A DNA stretch of 64,000 nt from an uncultured Bacteroidaceae bacterium (GTDB lineage Bacteria > Bacteroidota > Bacteroidia > Bacteroidales > Bacteroidaceae), in the NCBI GenBank assembly GCA_905236985.1, contig CAJORF010000123.1, positions 1 through 64,000 of the forward strand, written 5' to 3'. Numbering within the stretch: the first letter of the stretch is position 1; every line of letters starts with the position of its first letter. Both the position numbers and the translations under genes were made by a program. The notes under the pieces are model-generated. The model was not told where the DNA came from, searched no databases, and saw nothing but the letters and a program-made list of their open reading frames with translations. Below are positions 16,824 to 25,057 of the stretch, piece after piece.

Positions 16824-19286
16824 ATGGCAGAATTCATCGACGAAGAAAAAAAAGAAGTGGAAGAGTCATCAAGTATTGACTTCCGCATGGAGTGGTCCAT
16901 CATCGTATTGAACTGGTACTGGATCATCCTTTCAGCTGTGTTGTGCGTAGGTGCGGCATACGTCTATCTGCGCTATCAGAATCCAGTCTATCAATCCTCG
17001 ACCAAGGTTCTCATCAAGGATGAAAAGGGAGGGTCAAGCGCTTCGGCAGCCAACGGTATGCAGCTAGAGCAGTTGGGTTTCATCACCAACACCCAGGGTT
17101 TTGAGAATGAGCTGGAGATTATCAGATCCGCAGCAGTTGCCACACGCGCCGTGAAGGCTCTGAAGCTTTACGTCACTTACTCAATTGAGGGACGTATGCG
17201 CGAGGCTGATATTTACAAGAATAGTCCGATTATCGTGGATCTCGAAGAGGCTCGCCTGGCAGTCCTGAAGACACCTGTGCCCATTGAGATCATTAAGACC
17301 GGCAATGAAAAAGTCCGCGTGTCCATCTCATTGCCATCGAGGGACGTGGAACCCGATGTGGTGACACGTGAACTCTCGCAGTTCCCCTGCATCATTAACA
17401 CGAAGGTCGGCAAGATAATGTTCTCTCGCAACCCAGGCTACGGACTGCCTGAGCGGCCGCTCAACGTTGTCATCTATCCTCTCGTTGCGATGGGTCGTTC
17501 ATACGCCAGACGGTTGAATGTCTCTCCAACATCGAAGATGACCAGCGTGGCCGTGCTGTCGATGCTCGACACATCGCCCGAGCGTGCTCAAGATTATCTG
17601 GCTCAGCTCGTCCAGTCTTACAACGAGGATGCCAACGAGGATAAGAATGAAGTGGCCAAGAAGACGGAGGAATTCATCAAGGAGCGTCTCGAGGTTATAC
17701 AAAACGACCTGGGTGAGACCGAAGGCCGTATCGAGGGCTATAAGCGTAGCAATGAACTGACCAACCTGCCCACCGATGCTACCGCAGCCCTCACGCAATC
17801 CACTGAGTTCCAAAAGAAACAGGTGGATATCCAGACGCAGATGAGTCTGGTCAAATCGCTGATTGACTACGTTCAGAATCCTGCCAATGCCATGACGCTC
17901 ATTCCCGCGAACATTGGTATCACTAATTCAGCAGCCAATGAGATGATCAAGGACTACAACACCAAGGTGCTCACCCGTAACCGTTTGATCCGCAGCTCAT
18001 CCGAGAGCTCACCCGCTGTGGCGCAGATCACCGACGAGGTGCAGGCGTTGTGGGGAGCTATTGAACAGCATCTGCTCGGCATCTATCGTGATTTGGAGAT
18101 CCAGAAGAATTCCATTGACAGTCAATATGCTCTCTTCGCTGGTAAGGTCAGCAACACTCCGACGCAGGAACGTGCGATGAACGATATGGGTCGCCAGCAG
18201 CAGATTAAGGCCAGCTTGTATCTGATGTTGCTCGAACGTCGCGAGGAGAATTATATTTCCCTGGCCTCCACGGCTGCTAAGGCACGTATCATCGATGAGC
18301 CTCAGTTCCAAGGTCAGGTCAGCCCGAAGAGCAACATGATCATGTTGGCAGCTTTGCTGCTCGGTATCTTCCTGCCCTTGGTTCTCTTCTACCTGCGTGA
18401 GTTGCTGCGCTACCGCATCGAGGGCCGTGGTGATCTGGAGAAAGCCTCGTCGCTGCCCATCGTTGCCGACATCCCGTTGACCACGAAGCTGGCTGATGGC
18501 GAGCGCGCTATCGTCGTGAAGGAGAACAAGAACAATATGATGGAGGAAGCTTTCCGTGGATTGCGTACAAACCTGCGTTTCCTGCTCGGCAAGGACGAGA
18601 AGGTCATCTGTGTCACCTCTACGGTGCCTGGTGAGGGTAAGACCTTCGTGGCCACGAACCTCTCTATGTCCCTCGCTCTACTGGGTAAGAAGGTGCTCAT
18701 CATTGGTCTGGATATCCGTAAGCCGCGTCTGGTGAAGCTCTTCGGTCTGCCTTCGAGCAAGCACGGACTCACCAGCTACTTGGCTGGCGACAGTGCTGAC
18801 TTTAAGCTCTTAGAGGATCAGATTGTTCACGGCGTGGTGAATACCAACCTTGATGTCCTGCCCGCTGGTATCATTCCTCCCAACCCGGGTGAGCTCATCA
18901 CTCGCGACCTCTTGGATCAGGCCATTGACTATTTGAAGACCAAGTACGACTATATCCTCCTCGATACGCCGCCTATCGGTCTCGTCAGCGATACTTTCGA
19001 GTTGGCTCGCTTGGTCGATGTCACCTTCTTCGTGGTTCGCTCAGAGGTTACGACAAAGTCAGACATCGATGTCATCAACCGCACATACAAAGAACAAAAG
19101 CTGCCGAAGATCAATCTCGTGTTTAACGGCGTTGATCTGAAGAAGAAGAAGTATGGTTTCTACTACGGCTATGGCCGCTATGGTAGTTACAGCAAATACG
19201 GAACCTACTATGGTCGTTACGGTCACTACGGCTCCTATGGACACTACGGCGATGCTCAGTCGTCAAAGGAACATGCGGAGAAATAG
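16824..19286 (+). CDS. wzc: Wzc-type polysaccharide co-polymerase with tyrosine autokinase
   Basis: Inner-membrane regulator of EPS chain length and export. A Wzz domain with its first transmembrane helix near residue 30 (WYWIILSAVLCVGAAYVYL) is followed by a long periplasmic coiled coil (about 270-480) and a second helix near 510-530 (MIMLAALLLGIFLPLVLFYL). The cytoplasmic BY-kinase has Walker A VPGEGKTFVATN near 600, Walker A' VLIIGLDIRKPR and Walker B YDYILLDTPP. The C-terminal tail holds a dense Tyr/Gly cluster (YGFYYGYGRYGSYSKYG) as autophosphorylation sites. The 820-aa length fits the family. It is the kinase-bearing partner of the Wzz-like gene at 5442. Confidence 0.94.
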   Translation: MAEFIDEEKKEVEESSSIDFRMEWSIIVLNWYWIILSAVLCVGAAYVYLRYQNPVYQSSTKVLIKDEKGGSSASAANGMQLEQLGFITNTQGFENELEIIRSAAVATRAVKALKLYVTYSIEGRMREADIYKNSPIIVDLEEARLAVLKTPVPIEIIKTGNEKVRVSISLPSRDVEPDVVTRELSQFPCIINTKVGKIMFSRNPGYGLPERPLNVVIYPLVAMGRSYARRLNVSPTSKMTSVAVLSMLDTSPERAQDYLAQLVQSYNEDANEDKNEVAKKTEEFIKERLEVIQNDLGETEGRIEGYKRSNELTNLPTDATAALTQSTEFQKKQVDIQTQMSLVKSLIDYVQNPANAMTLIPANIGITNSAANEMIKDYNTKVLTRNRLIRSSSESSPAVAQITDEVQALWGAIEQHLLGIYRDLEIQKNSIDSQYALFAGKVSNTPTQERAMNDMGRQQQIKASLYLMLLERREENYISLASTAAKARIIDEPQFQGQVSPKSNMIMLAALLLGIFLPLVLFYLRELLRYRIEGRGDLEKASSLPIVADIPLTTKLADGERAIVVKENKNNMMEEAFRGLRTNLRFLLGKDEKVICVTSTVPGEGKTFVATNLSMSLALLGKKVLIIGLDIRKPRLVKLFGLPSSKHGLTSYLAGDSADFKLLEDQIVHGVVNTNLDVLPAGIIPPNPGELITRDLLDQAIDYLKTKYDYILLDTPPIGLVSDTFELARLVDVTFFVVRSEVTTKSDIDVINRTYKEQKLPKINLVFNGVDLKKKKYGFYYGYGRYGSYSKYGTYYGRYGHYGSYGHYGDAQSSKEHAEK

Positions 19287-19289
19287 AAA

Positions 19290-19323
19290 ATAAAAATCCC
19301 CGCCAGTCGGCGGGGATTTTTAT
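19290..19323. terminator. Bidirectional terminator between wzc and wza
   Basis: Perfect 15-bp stem ATAAAAATCCCCGCC / GGCGGGGATTTTTAT with a 4-base loop, lying between convergent genes. The A/T ends of the stem give a U-tract in both directions. Confidence 0.92.
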
Positions 19324-19338
19324 TTCTATGCCCATTCA

Positions 19339-20169
19339 TTACTTCTTCGTAATATTCATGATTGAAATGATGAGGGCTGCGATAGAGGCGAGGGCACTGA
19401 CCACGCTGCCAGCAACACCGAGGAAGGTGGAGAAGGCAGAGCTCCTTACGTTCTGACTCTTGTTGGGCTGGATGTAGATGACATCGTTCTGCTGAACGTA
19501 GAAAGCGGGGCTCTCGAAGATGTTGGTCTGTGTCAGGTCAAGCTCGTAGCGTGTACGCATACCGTTCTCCTCACGGAAGAGGGTCACTTTCTTGCGCAGA
19601 GCTTGGTCGCTGACATCACCGCATTGTGAGAGCACGTCGAGGATGGAGTTGCGTTCCGAGGTCAAGCTCACTACATGAGGACTCTTGACGGCACCGAGTA
19701 CGGCAACACGTGCATTGAGCAGACGGACGGTGACGTCTGGGTTTTTGATGATGTTCTTCTCCTTGATCTTGTTCTCGATGGCAATGGCGGCCTCTTCGCA
19801 AGTCATGTTGCGGACATAGACGTTGTCCAACATCGGCAGGAGCAAGTTTCCGTTGTTATCCACGGTGTAGCCATATACGGAACCCATGGTACCCGTAGTG
19901 CCATAGTTCATATTGGCACCTGTTCGGTTTCCAGAACCCATGGTAACGTCCATGTTAAACACCTCAAGCAGTTCGGGGTTGTCGCAGGTCACTTTGATGA
20001 GCACTTGGTCGGCGGGTTTCAGGTGCATCTCATATTTCTGTAGGATTTGTTGTGCCTCCTCGAACATATACTCGGAGTTCTGGAAGTAGATGATTTTTTT
20101 GCTGCTCACACAGGAGCTCAGACAGACGATGGCAGCGGCCATGAATGTCAAATTGATGATTTTTTTCAT
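19339..20169 (-). CDS. wza: Polysaccharide export lipoprotein (Wza/OPX family)
   Basis: Outer-membrane EPS export lipoprotein. The preferred start MKKIINLTFMAAAIVCLSSC gives a lipoprotein signal peptide with lipobox LSSC. The ORF track adds 14 residues upstream. The poly-export core (LKPADQVLIKVTCDNPELLEVF) lies near residue 50, then an SLBB domain (ARVAVLGAVKSPHVVSLTSERNSILDVLSQCGDVS). The C-terminus has a hydrophobic helix (VAGSVVSALASIAALIISIM) like the membrane-spanning ring of Wza. Together with rfbA just upstream it forms a minus-strand unit. Confidence 0.9.
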   Translation of the reverse strand: MKKIINLTFMAAAIVCLSSCVSSKKIIYFQNSEYMFEEAQQILQKYEMHLKPADQVLIKVTCDNPELLEVFNMDVTMGSGNRTGANMNYGTTGTMGSVYGYTVDNNGNLLLPMLDNVYVRNMTCEEAAIAIENKIKEKNIIKNPDVTVRLLNARVAVLGAVKSPHVVSLTSERNSILDVLSQCGDVSDQALRKKVTLFREENGMRTRYELDLTQTNIFESPAFYVQQNDVIYIQPNKSQNVRSSAFSTFLGVAGSVVSALASIAALIISIMNITKK

Positions 20170-20220
20170 AGATTTAATATTGAGGTTTAAAAAGAGAAGC
20201 AATAGAAGCAATAGATAGTG

Positions 20221-21099
20221 CTATTTATCACTAATCATTTTCAGGAGGTATTGCCCATACTGGTTCTTGATCATGGGCTGGGCCAGCTGGCTCATCTTGA
20301 CCTTGTCGATCCATCCCTGCTCGTAGGCGATGCCCTCGAGGCAGGCGATCTTCAGACCTTGGCGTTTCTCAATGACCTCGATGAAGGTGGAGGCTTCGGA
20401 GAGGCTGTCGTGAGTGCCGGTGTCGAGCCACGCGAAGCCGCGCCCGAGGGTCTGCACCTTCAGCTCGCCGTTCTCTAGGAAACGCTGGTTGACAGAGGTG
20501 ATCTCCAGCTCGCCACGTGCCGAGGGTTTGATGGTGGAGGCCACATCCACTACTTTGTTGGGATAGAAGTAAAGGCCGACGACGGCGTAGTTGGACTTAG
20601 GCTGTGCAGGCTTCTCCTCGATGCTGAGACAGTTGCCCTGATCGTCGAATTCGGCTACGCCGTAGCGTTCGGGGTCGCTGACCCAGTAGCCGAAGACTGT
20701 GGCCTTATTTTCCTGTTCGGCGGTGCGCACGGCTTCGTGGAGCATTGGCGTGAAGCCTGCACCGTGGAAGATGTTGTCGCCGAGGACAAGGCAGGCACAG
20801 TCATCGCCGATAAACTTGCGCCCGATGATGAATGCTTGTGCCAAACCGTCGGGCGAGGGCTGTTCGGCGTAAGAGAAACTGATGCCGAAGTCGCCGCCAT
20901 CGCCTAAGAGACGTTGGAAACTGGGCAAGTCCTGAGGTGTAGAGATGATCAGGATCTCGCGAATACCGGCGGTCATCAGCACGGAGATGGGATAGTATAT
21001 CATGGGTTTGTCGAAGACGGGCAAAAGCTGCTTCGACACACCTTTGGTGATGGGGTAGAGACGGGTACCCGACCCGCCTGCCAAGACAATACCTTTCAT
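20221..21099 (-). CDS. rfbA: Glucose-1-phosphate thymidylyltransferase
   Basis: Makes dTDP-glucose from dTTP and glucose-1-phosphate, the first step toward dTDP-rhamnose and related sugars. Signature [37 protein letters not shown] is at the N-terminus. Later motifs include [10 protein letters not shown] and a [12 protein letters not shown] segment. Start moved from 21162 to 21099 because a -7 box lies at 21133-21140 and the family begins at MKGI (292 aa, normal). rfbB, rfbC and rfbD are not in this window. It is the first gene of a unit with wza. Confidence 0.95.
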   Translation of the reverse strand: MKGIVLAGGSGTRLYPITKGVSKQLLPVFDKPMIYYPISVLMTAGIREILIISTPQDLPSFQRLLGDGGDFGISFSYAEQPSPDGLAQAFIIGRKFIGDDCACLVLGDNIFHGAGFTPMLHEAVRTAEQENKATVFGYWVSDPERYGVAEFDDQGNCLSIEEKPAQPKSNYAVVGLYFYPNKVVDVASTIKPSARGELEITSVNQRFLENGELKVQTLGRGFAWLDTGTHDSLSEASTFIEVIEKRQGLKIACLEGIAYEQGWIDKVKMSQLAQPMIKNQYGQYLLKMISDK

Positions 21100-21132
21100 G
21101 TTGATGGAGGCGTTTTTTTTTGTTTCTCGCTG

Positions 21133-21140
21133 CAAAGGTA
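21133..21140 (-). promoter_or_regulatory. -7 box for rfbA-wza
   Basis: TACCTTTG on the minus strand, 33 bases before ATG 21099. Confidence 0.65.
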
Positions 21141-21184
21141 AGATGTTTTTCTGTAACGACAAAAGAAAAGCGCAAAAAAAGCAA

Positions 21185-21218
21185 GAAGAAGCCCTGCGTG
21201 GGGGCGCAGGGCTTCTTC
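21185..21218 (-). terminator. Terminator of the first giant secreted protein gene
   Basis: Perfect 14-bp stem GAAGAAGCCCTGCG / CGCAGGGCTTCTTC with a 6-base loop, followed on the minus strand by CTTGCTTTTTTT. It lies 48 bases after the stop at 21267. Confidence 0.85.
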
Positions 21219-21266
21219 AAAGAGGGGTATGTGTGTTGCAACTCAGTTGCAACTTACAAGACAGGC

Positions 21267-24200
21267 TTACTTCACGAGCACCTTGTCAATGGTACCATTG
21301 CTCTTGCGGACGATGTTGATGCCGCGACGGAGCTGGCTTTGCTGACGACCGTCAACACCATAGATAGCGGTGGTGGCAGTGGTCTGGCCTTCAATGCTGC
21401 TGACAGCGTCAGGAGCGGTGGTGCCGTGGTAGAAGAGCTTCCAATCTGTGAAGATTGTCCAGTCGCTGGCTATACCCTGAGCCTTGCGGATACCGATGGT
21501 GAGATTGCCATCCTCGCCGACTTGGAAGGCAAGCGTGTTGGTGTAGAGGTTCAGATCGAAGTAAGCAGAAGCGGCTTGCATATTGTCGGGGATGAACTGG
21601 CCTTCCATGCCTTCAGCCTCCACTTCGCTGCCTACGCCGAGAGCTACATCCTGTGCGCCGTCGAAGATGCTCTTCAGAGCAACACCGTCGGAACCTACGG
21701 AAGTGGTGACGTACATCACAGCGTTCAGTTCTTCGGTGCCTTCCAAATGTGCGTGGCCTACGCCGGGAGTGCCAAATTCTGCGTTAGGATTGTTGTCGCC
21801 ATAGCGATGGTAACCTTCAACGCTTACGGTGTAGAAACCGGGCTTGATGCCATTGAGGGTCTGGTAGTGGTTGAACTTCGGGCTGTCGCCTAAGTAGTTG
21901 AAGAACTCAAATGCGAAGTAGTCAACACCGTGCCAGAGGTCGCTGGTCCAGAAGAGGTCGCTGGAACTTGTTTCGTCCAAGCTGGTGTAGTGGGGGTTGA
22001 GGATAACGAAGGTAGCGTCCTCGCCAGCTTCGATATTCTGGGAGACACCAGCAGCCCAACCGTCACCGAGCTTCTGAATGTCGTCTCTCATAGCCTGAAC
22101 GGTAGGATAACCGTTGTCAACGTTGGCGGCAGCTTCGTCGAGGAGCGTAGAGTAATCTGTACTCATGCCGGAAAGGTTCTCAATGATAGATTGCAGGTAT
22201 TCAACTACGTTGGCAACTTGCTGGTGGACTTCGATGCTGTTCTTAACAGCTGCGATGGATTCATCGATCTCAGCAATCTTCTCGAGAGCCTCCTGAGGAG
22301 TCTCTACATTGTTGGCGTTGAACCTGATCAGCTCCTCAGCAGCTCTGGTGACATCGTCAGCGATGTTCTGAGGATCGTTCTCGTCGAGGATGGCGCTCAG
22401 CTCTTTCTGCTTCTTGTCGATCATGTCATAGTAGATTTCCATGTCCTGACCGTCATACATGAGACCGAAGTTGGAGAAGATGACCCAGTCGCTGCCTGTC
22501 TCGCAGTGGATACCGATGGTGAGGTCGCCGTCCTCAGCGAGAACCACCTTCACGTGGTTGGTGTAGTAAGGCTCGCCCGTGTTGGGGTTGATCTCCTGGA
22601 ACCAGTAGTAAGCACCACCCATACCGTTGGCCTTGTACATATTATGGGTACCATCGAGCACGTCGTAGTTGCCGTCGTGCAGACGGGGACGTTCCTCGCT
22701 ACCGTCGTAGTAGAGAGGTTCATCGCGCATCTGCTCTTCGTCATCGTTGAGGCTGATGAGGAATTCCTTGGTGATACCGCCATAGAGCCAAGTCTTGTCG
22801 GTGTCAGTACCGTCGTGGCGTGCGAAGCCCTGGAGCGTGACGTCATAGACACCGGCGGGCATGTTGGGAATCGTCTGGCTGAGGTCAAACGTATGATGGA
22901 AGGTCTCGATGTTCTTTGTGGCGAGGCTGAGCTCGGTCATGGGACCGTCGTTGATAGTCCAGCCTGTAGGATCAGCTGTCGTACCTGTGGTGAAGTTGGG
23001 GTTCACGAGCAGGAAGGTGAGGTCATCACCCTTCTTGATCTTGGAAGGATCGGAGATATAGTCACGCACCAATTGGCTGACCTTGTTCTGATACTCTTCG
23101 AGATCGTCAGCTGTCAGAGAACCTGCGTTGAAAGCAGACTCGAAGTCAGCGAGGAAGTTGTCGATTTCAGTCTGGAGATCGGGCCACTGGTTGGCATCCC
23201 CCAGACGATCGAGGGTGCTGTTGCCATCGTTGTAGATGGTCTTGAACTGAGCATAGAGCAGTTTGGAAGCTTCGACAGCTTCTATGGCAGCCTTGATAGC
23301 TTCAGCAGCTGCGGTTTGTGCAGCAGCATCGCCTGAGAGAGCTGATTCACCATCACTGATAGCGGATGTGAGCGCATTGCGTGCCTCGGCGCTGATATTG
23401 ATGTCATCATACGACTCGATGTTGTTTTCATATAGCTCTTCGAGCAAATCCTTAGCTTTCTTCAGTTCAGACTTCAGGATAGCGAGTTCGGGAGTGTCAT
23501 TAGACTTACCATAGTAGGTGATCTTGAAGTTGTCGGCAGAAATCCAGTTGGCATTAGTGTCTTCAACCTTCAGACCGAAGGTGATGGCCTCGTCGCCCTG
23601 GTTGATGAATGTGACGGAGAAGTGGGTTACACCGAGACGCTTGGTGTGAACGGGAGTTCTCTCTTCGCGTGAACCGGACTGAACGAATACGTAAACACCA
23701 TAGATGTCGGAGCCGTCGCCTTCGGCGGGATCATGACAAGCGGTAGCATCCAACTCAAGAACGTACTTACCTTGAGGCAAGTCGTAGATGGTCTGTGCAA
23801 TGACACCATTGCCGAGGACACCATTAGCTCGAGGAATCCAAGCTTCGATGAAGTTGGTGATGGAATAGCCGTTGTCGAGATTGGTGTCAGTACGTCCCTG
23901 CCATCCGAGGTTCTGACCCGTAACGGTGATGAACCAACCATCAACGTTGTTATCGAATGTCGGGTTCAGTAGCACGTCATCGGGAATCTCGATGCCATTC
24001 TCTTCGCTGGCATCAGCAAAATAGTCCTGGAACTTGGCACGGTTGAGAGCCAAACGCAGCTGCTCTCTGGCAGCGTCGATTTGCTCAGCAGTAGCGTTGG
24101 CATTGTCATAGACAGCCTTGGCAGCGGAAGCATCAACTGCACTTGCGTAGGCCGATTCCTGAATCTCATCGTAAAGCTCATAAAGCTTAACGCGAGCATT

Positions 24201-24857
24201 GTAAGCCTGCCAAGCTTGATAGTTGGTGCTGATGAACTGCCAAATGGCACGTTCGCCAGCGGGGATGTTGTTCAGGACATTGAGGGCGACCATGTCGTAG
24301 TCTTCATGCTCGAATTCGCCTTCGTCTACACCGAAATAAGTTTCTTGCTCAACAGTGTTAGTGGCTTGAATGGTGTAGCCGCCCTCTGTAGCAGTGATGA
24401 TGAAGTCGATACGACGACCTGTGCCACCATCAATCCAACTATTGGTGATCAATCCGTCGATAACATCCTCAGAAGTAAGGTAGCGGTCGCCACGGTTGGT
24501 GCCGAGGTGCTGGAGGTAGTAGTTGCCAGCCTCATTCTTGGTGAGCGTGATGGGGAGTGCCTGACCGTTGCCCATGGCATCACCAGCGCCGGAGAGGGCG
24601 ATGGACTGGTCCCAGAATACTGCGGGGTAAGCATCGCTGACCGTAGTGGCCACAACGTGCGTGCCCCAGTGGTTACCTGCGCCAACGTACAGGTTGGTAG
24701 CCGGATTGTAGAGGAAATACACGCCTCCGTCTTCGGGAGTGGTGGCTGCACCCATTGCGGGCTCTACAGCTTCGGGCTCTGCCCACTGTGCCATGGCACT
24801 TGTACTCATAAACAATGCGCCAGCGAGCGCAACGAGAGAGAGTAGCTTGTGTTTCAT
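21267..24857 (-). CDS. Giant modular secreted protein with T9SS-like C-terminal tail (paralogue 1)
   Basis: 1196 aa with signal peptide MKHKLLSLVALAGALFMSTSAMA. An N-terminal beta-rich module follows (about 40-200, PEDGGVYFLYNPATNLYVGAGN, possibly trefoil-like). Then beta-sandwich modules near 297-450, 615-790 and 945-1150 resemble carbohydrate-binding/galactose-binding-like folds, each starting with a LNP.(F/Y) segment and ending in a W-x2-x-D/SNF/DWKLFYHG-type strand. They are separated by helical spacers resembling FIVAR domains (about 205-285, 455-540, 800-940). The last 35 residues (IYGVDGRQQSQLRRGINIVRK) resemble a T9SS type A sorting domain. Strongly acidic overall. Likely a surface or matrix protein. 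No catalytic motif seen. Paralogue of the next gene. Confidence 0.8.
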   Translation of the reverse strand: MKHKLLSLVALAGALFMSTSAMAQWAEPEAVEPAMGAATTPEDGGVYFLYNPATNLYVGAGNHWGTHVVATTVSDAYPAVFWDQSIALSGAGDAMGNGQALPITLTKNEAGNYYLQHLGTNRGDRYLTSEDVIDGLITNSWIDGGTGRRIDFIITATEGGYTIQATNTVEQETYFGVDEGEFEHEDYDMVALNVLNNIPAGERAIWQFISTNYQAWQAYNARVKLYELYDEIQESAYASAVDASAAKAVYDNANATAEQIDAAREQLRLALNRAKFQDYFADASEENGIEIPDDVLLNPTFDNNVDGWFITVTGQNLGWQGRTDTNLDNGYSITNFIEAWIPRANGVLGNGVIAQTIYDLPQGKYVLELDATACHDPAEGDGSDIYGVYVFVQSGSREERTPVHTKRLGVTHFSVTFINQGDEAITFGLKVEDTNANWISADNFKITYYGKSNDTPELAILKSELKKAKDLLEELYENNIESYDDINISAEARNALTSAISDGESALSGDAAAQTAAAEAIKAAIEAVEASKLLYAQFKTIYNDGNSTLDRLGDANQWPDLQTEIDNFLADFESAFNAGSLTADDLEEYQNKVSQLVRDYISDPSKIKKGDDLTFLLVNPNFTTGTTADPTGWTINDGPMTELSLATKNIETFHHTFDLSQTIPNMPAGVYDVTLQGFARHDGTDTDKTWLYGGITKEFLISLNDDEEQMRDEPLYYDGSEERPRLHDGNYDVLDGTHNMYKANGMGGAYYWFQEINPNTGEPYYTNHVKVVLAEDGDLTIGIHCETGSDWVIFSNFGLMYDGQDMEIYYDMIDKKQKELSAILDENDPQNIADDVTRAAEELIRFNANNVETPQEALEKIAEIDESIAAVKNSIEVHQQVANVVEYLQSIIENLSGMSTDYSTLLDEAAANVDNGYPTVQAMRDDIQKLGDGWAAGVSQNIEAGEDATFVILNPHYTSLDETSSSDLFWTSDLWHGVDYFAFEFFNYLGDSPKFNHYQTLNGIKPGFYTVSVEGYHRYGDNNPNAEFGTPGVGHAHLEGTEELNAVMYVTTSVGSDGVALKSIFDGAQDVALGVGSEVEAEGMEGQFIPDNMQAASAYFDLNLYTNTLAFQVGEDGNLTIGIRKAQGIASDWTIFTDWKLFYHGTTAPDAVSSIEGQTTATTAIYGVDGRQQSQLRRGINIVRKSNGTIDKVLVK

Positions 24858-24916
24858 AAAACAGTTAATTAAAGAATTTAGTGAATAAAAAAGGAAAAAT
24901 TATACCTTATGCGTGG

Positions 24917-24924
24917 CAAAATTA
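24917..24924 (-). promoter_or_regulatory. -7 box for giant protein paralogue 1
   Basis: TAATTTTG on the minus strand, 59 bases before ATG 24857, showing that this gene has its own promoter. Confidence 0.55.
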
Positions 24925-24994
24925 CACTTAATTTTTTTTTCATCCTTCTCTTCAAAGTGAAAAGTGGAATCCTTTAAGGTTAATTAACGAAAAA

Positions 24995-25021
24995 GTGCCT
25001 CGGCCAAGCGCCGAGGCACTA
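24995..25021 (-). terminator. Terminator of giant protein paralogue 2
   Basis: Perfect 11-bp stem AGTGCCTCGGC / GCCGAGGCACT with a 5-base loop, followed on the minus strand by a T-run. It lies 36 bases after the stop at 25058. Confidence 0.9.
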
Positions 25022-25057
25022 TACCTTATATATAAATAAGGTGTAGCGGATTGCGGA

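Noticed and set aside
21930-23336. 468-aa plus-strand ORF opposite the giant protein gene
   Set aside because: A shadow: Val/Leu-rich translation without domains, no promoter, exactly antisense to a gene with signal peptide, promoter and terminator. The same applies to 24081-24845, 25268-25933 and 27383-27982.
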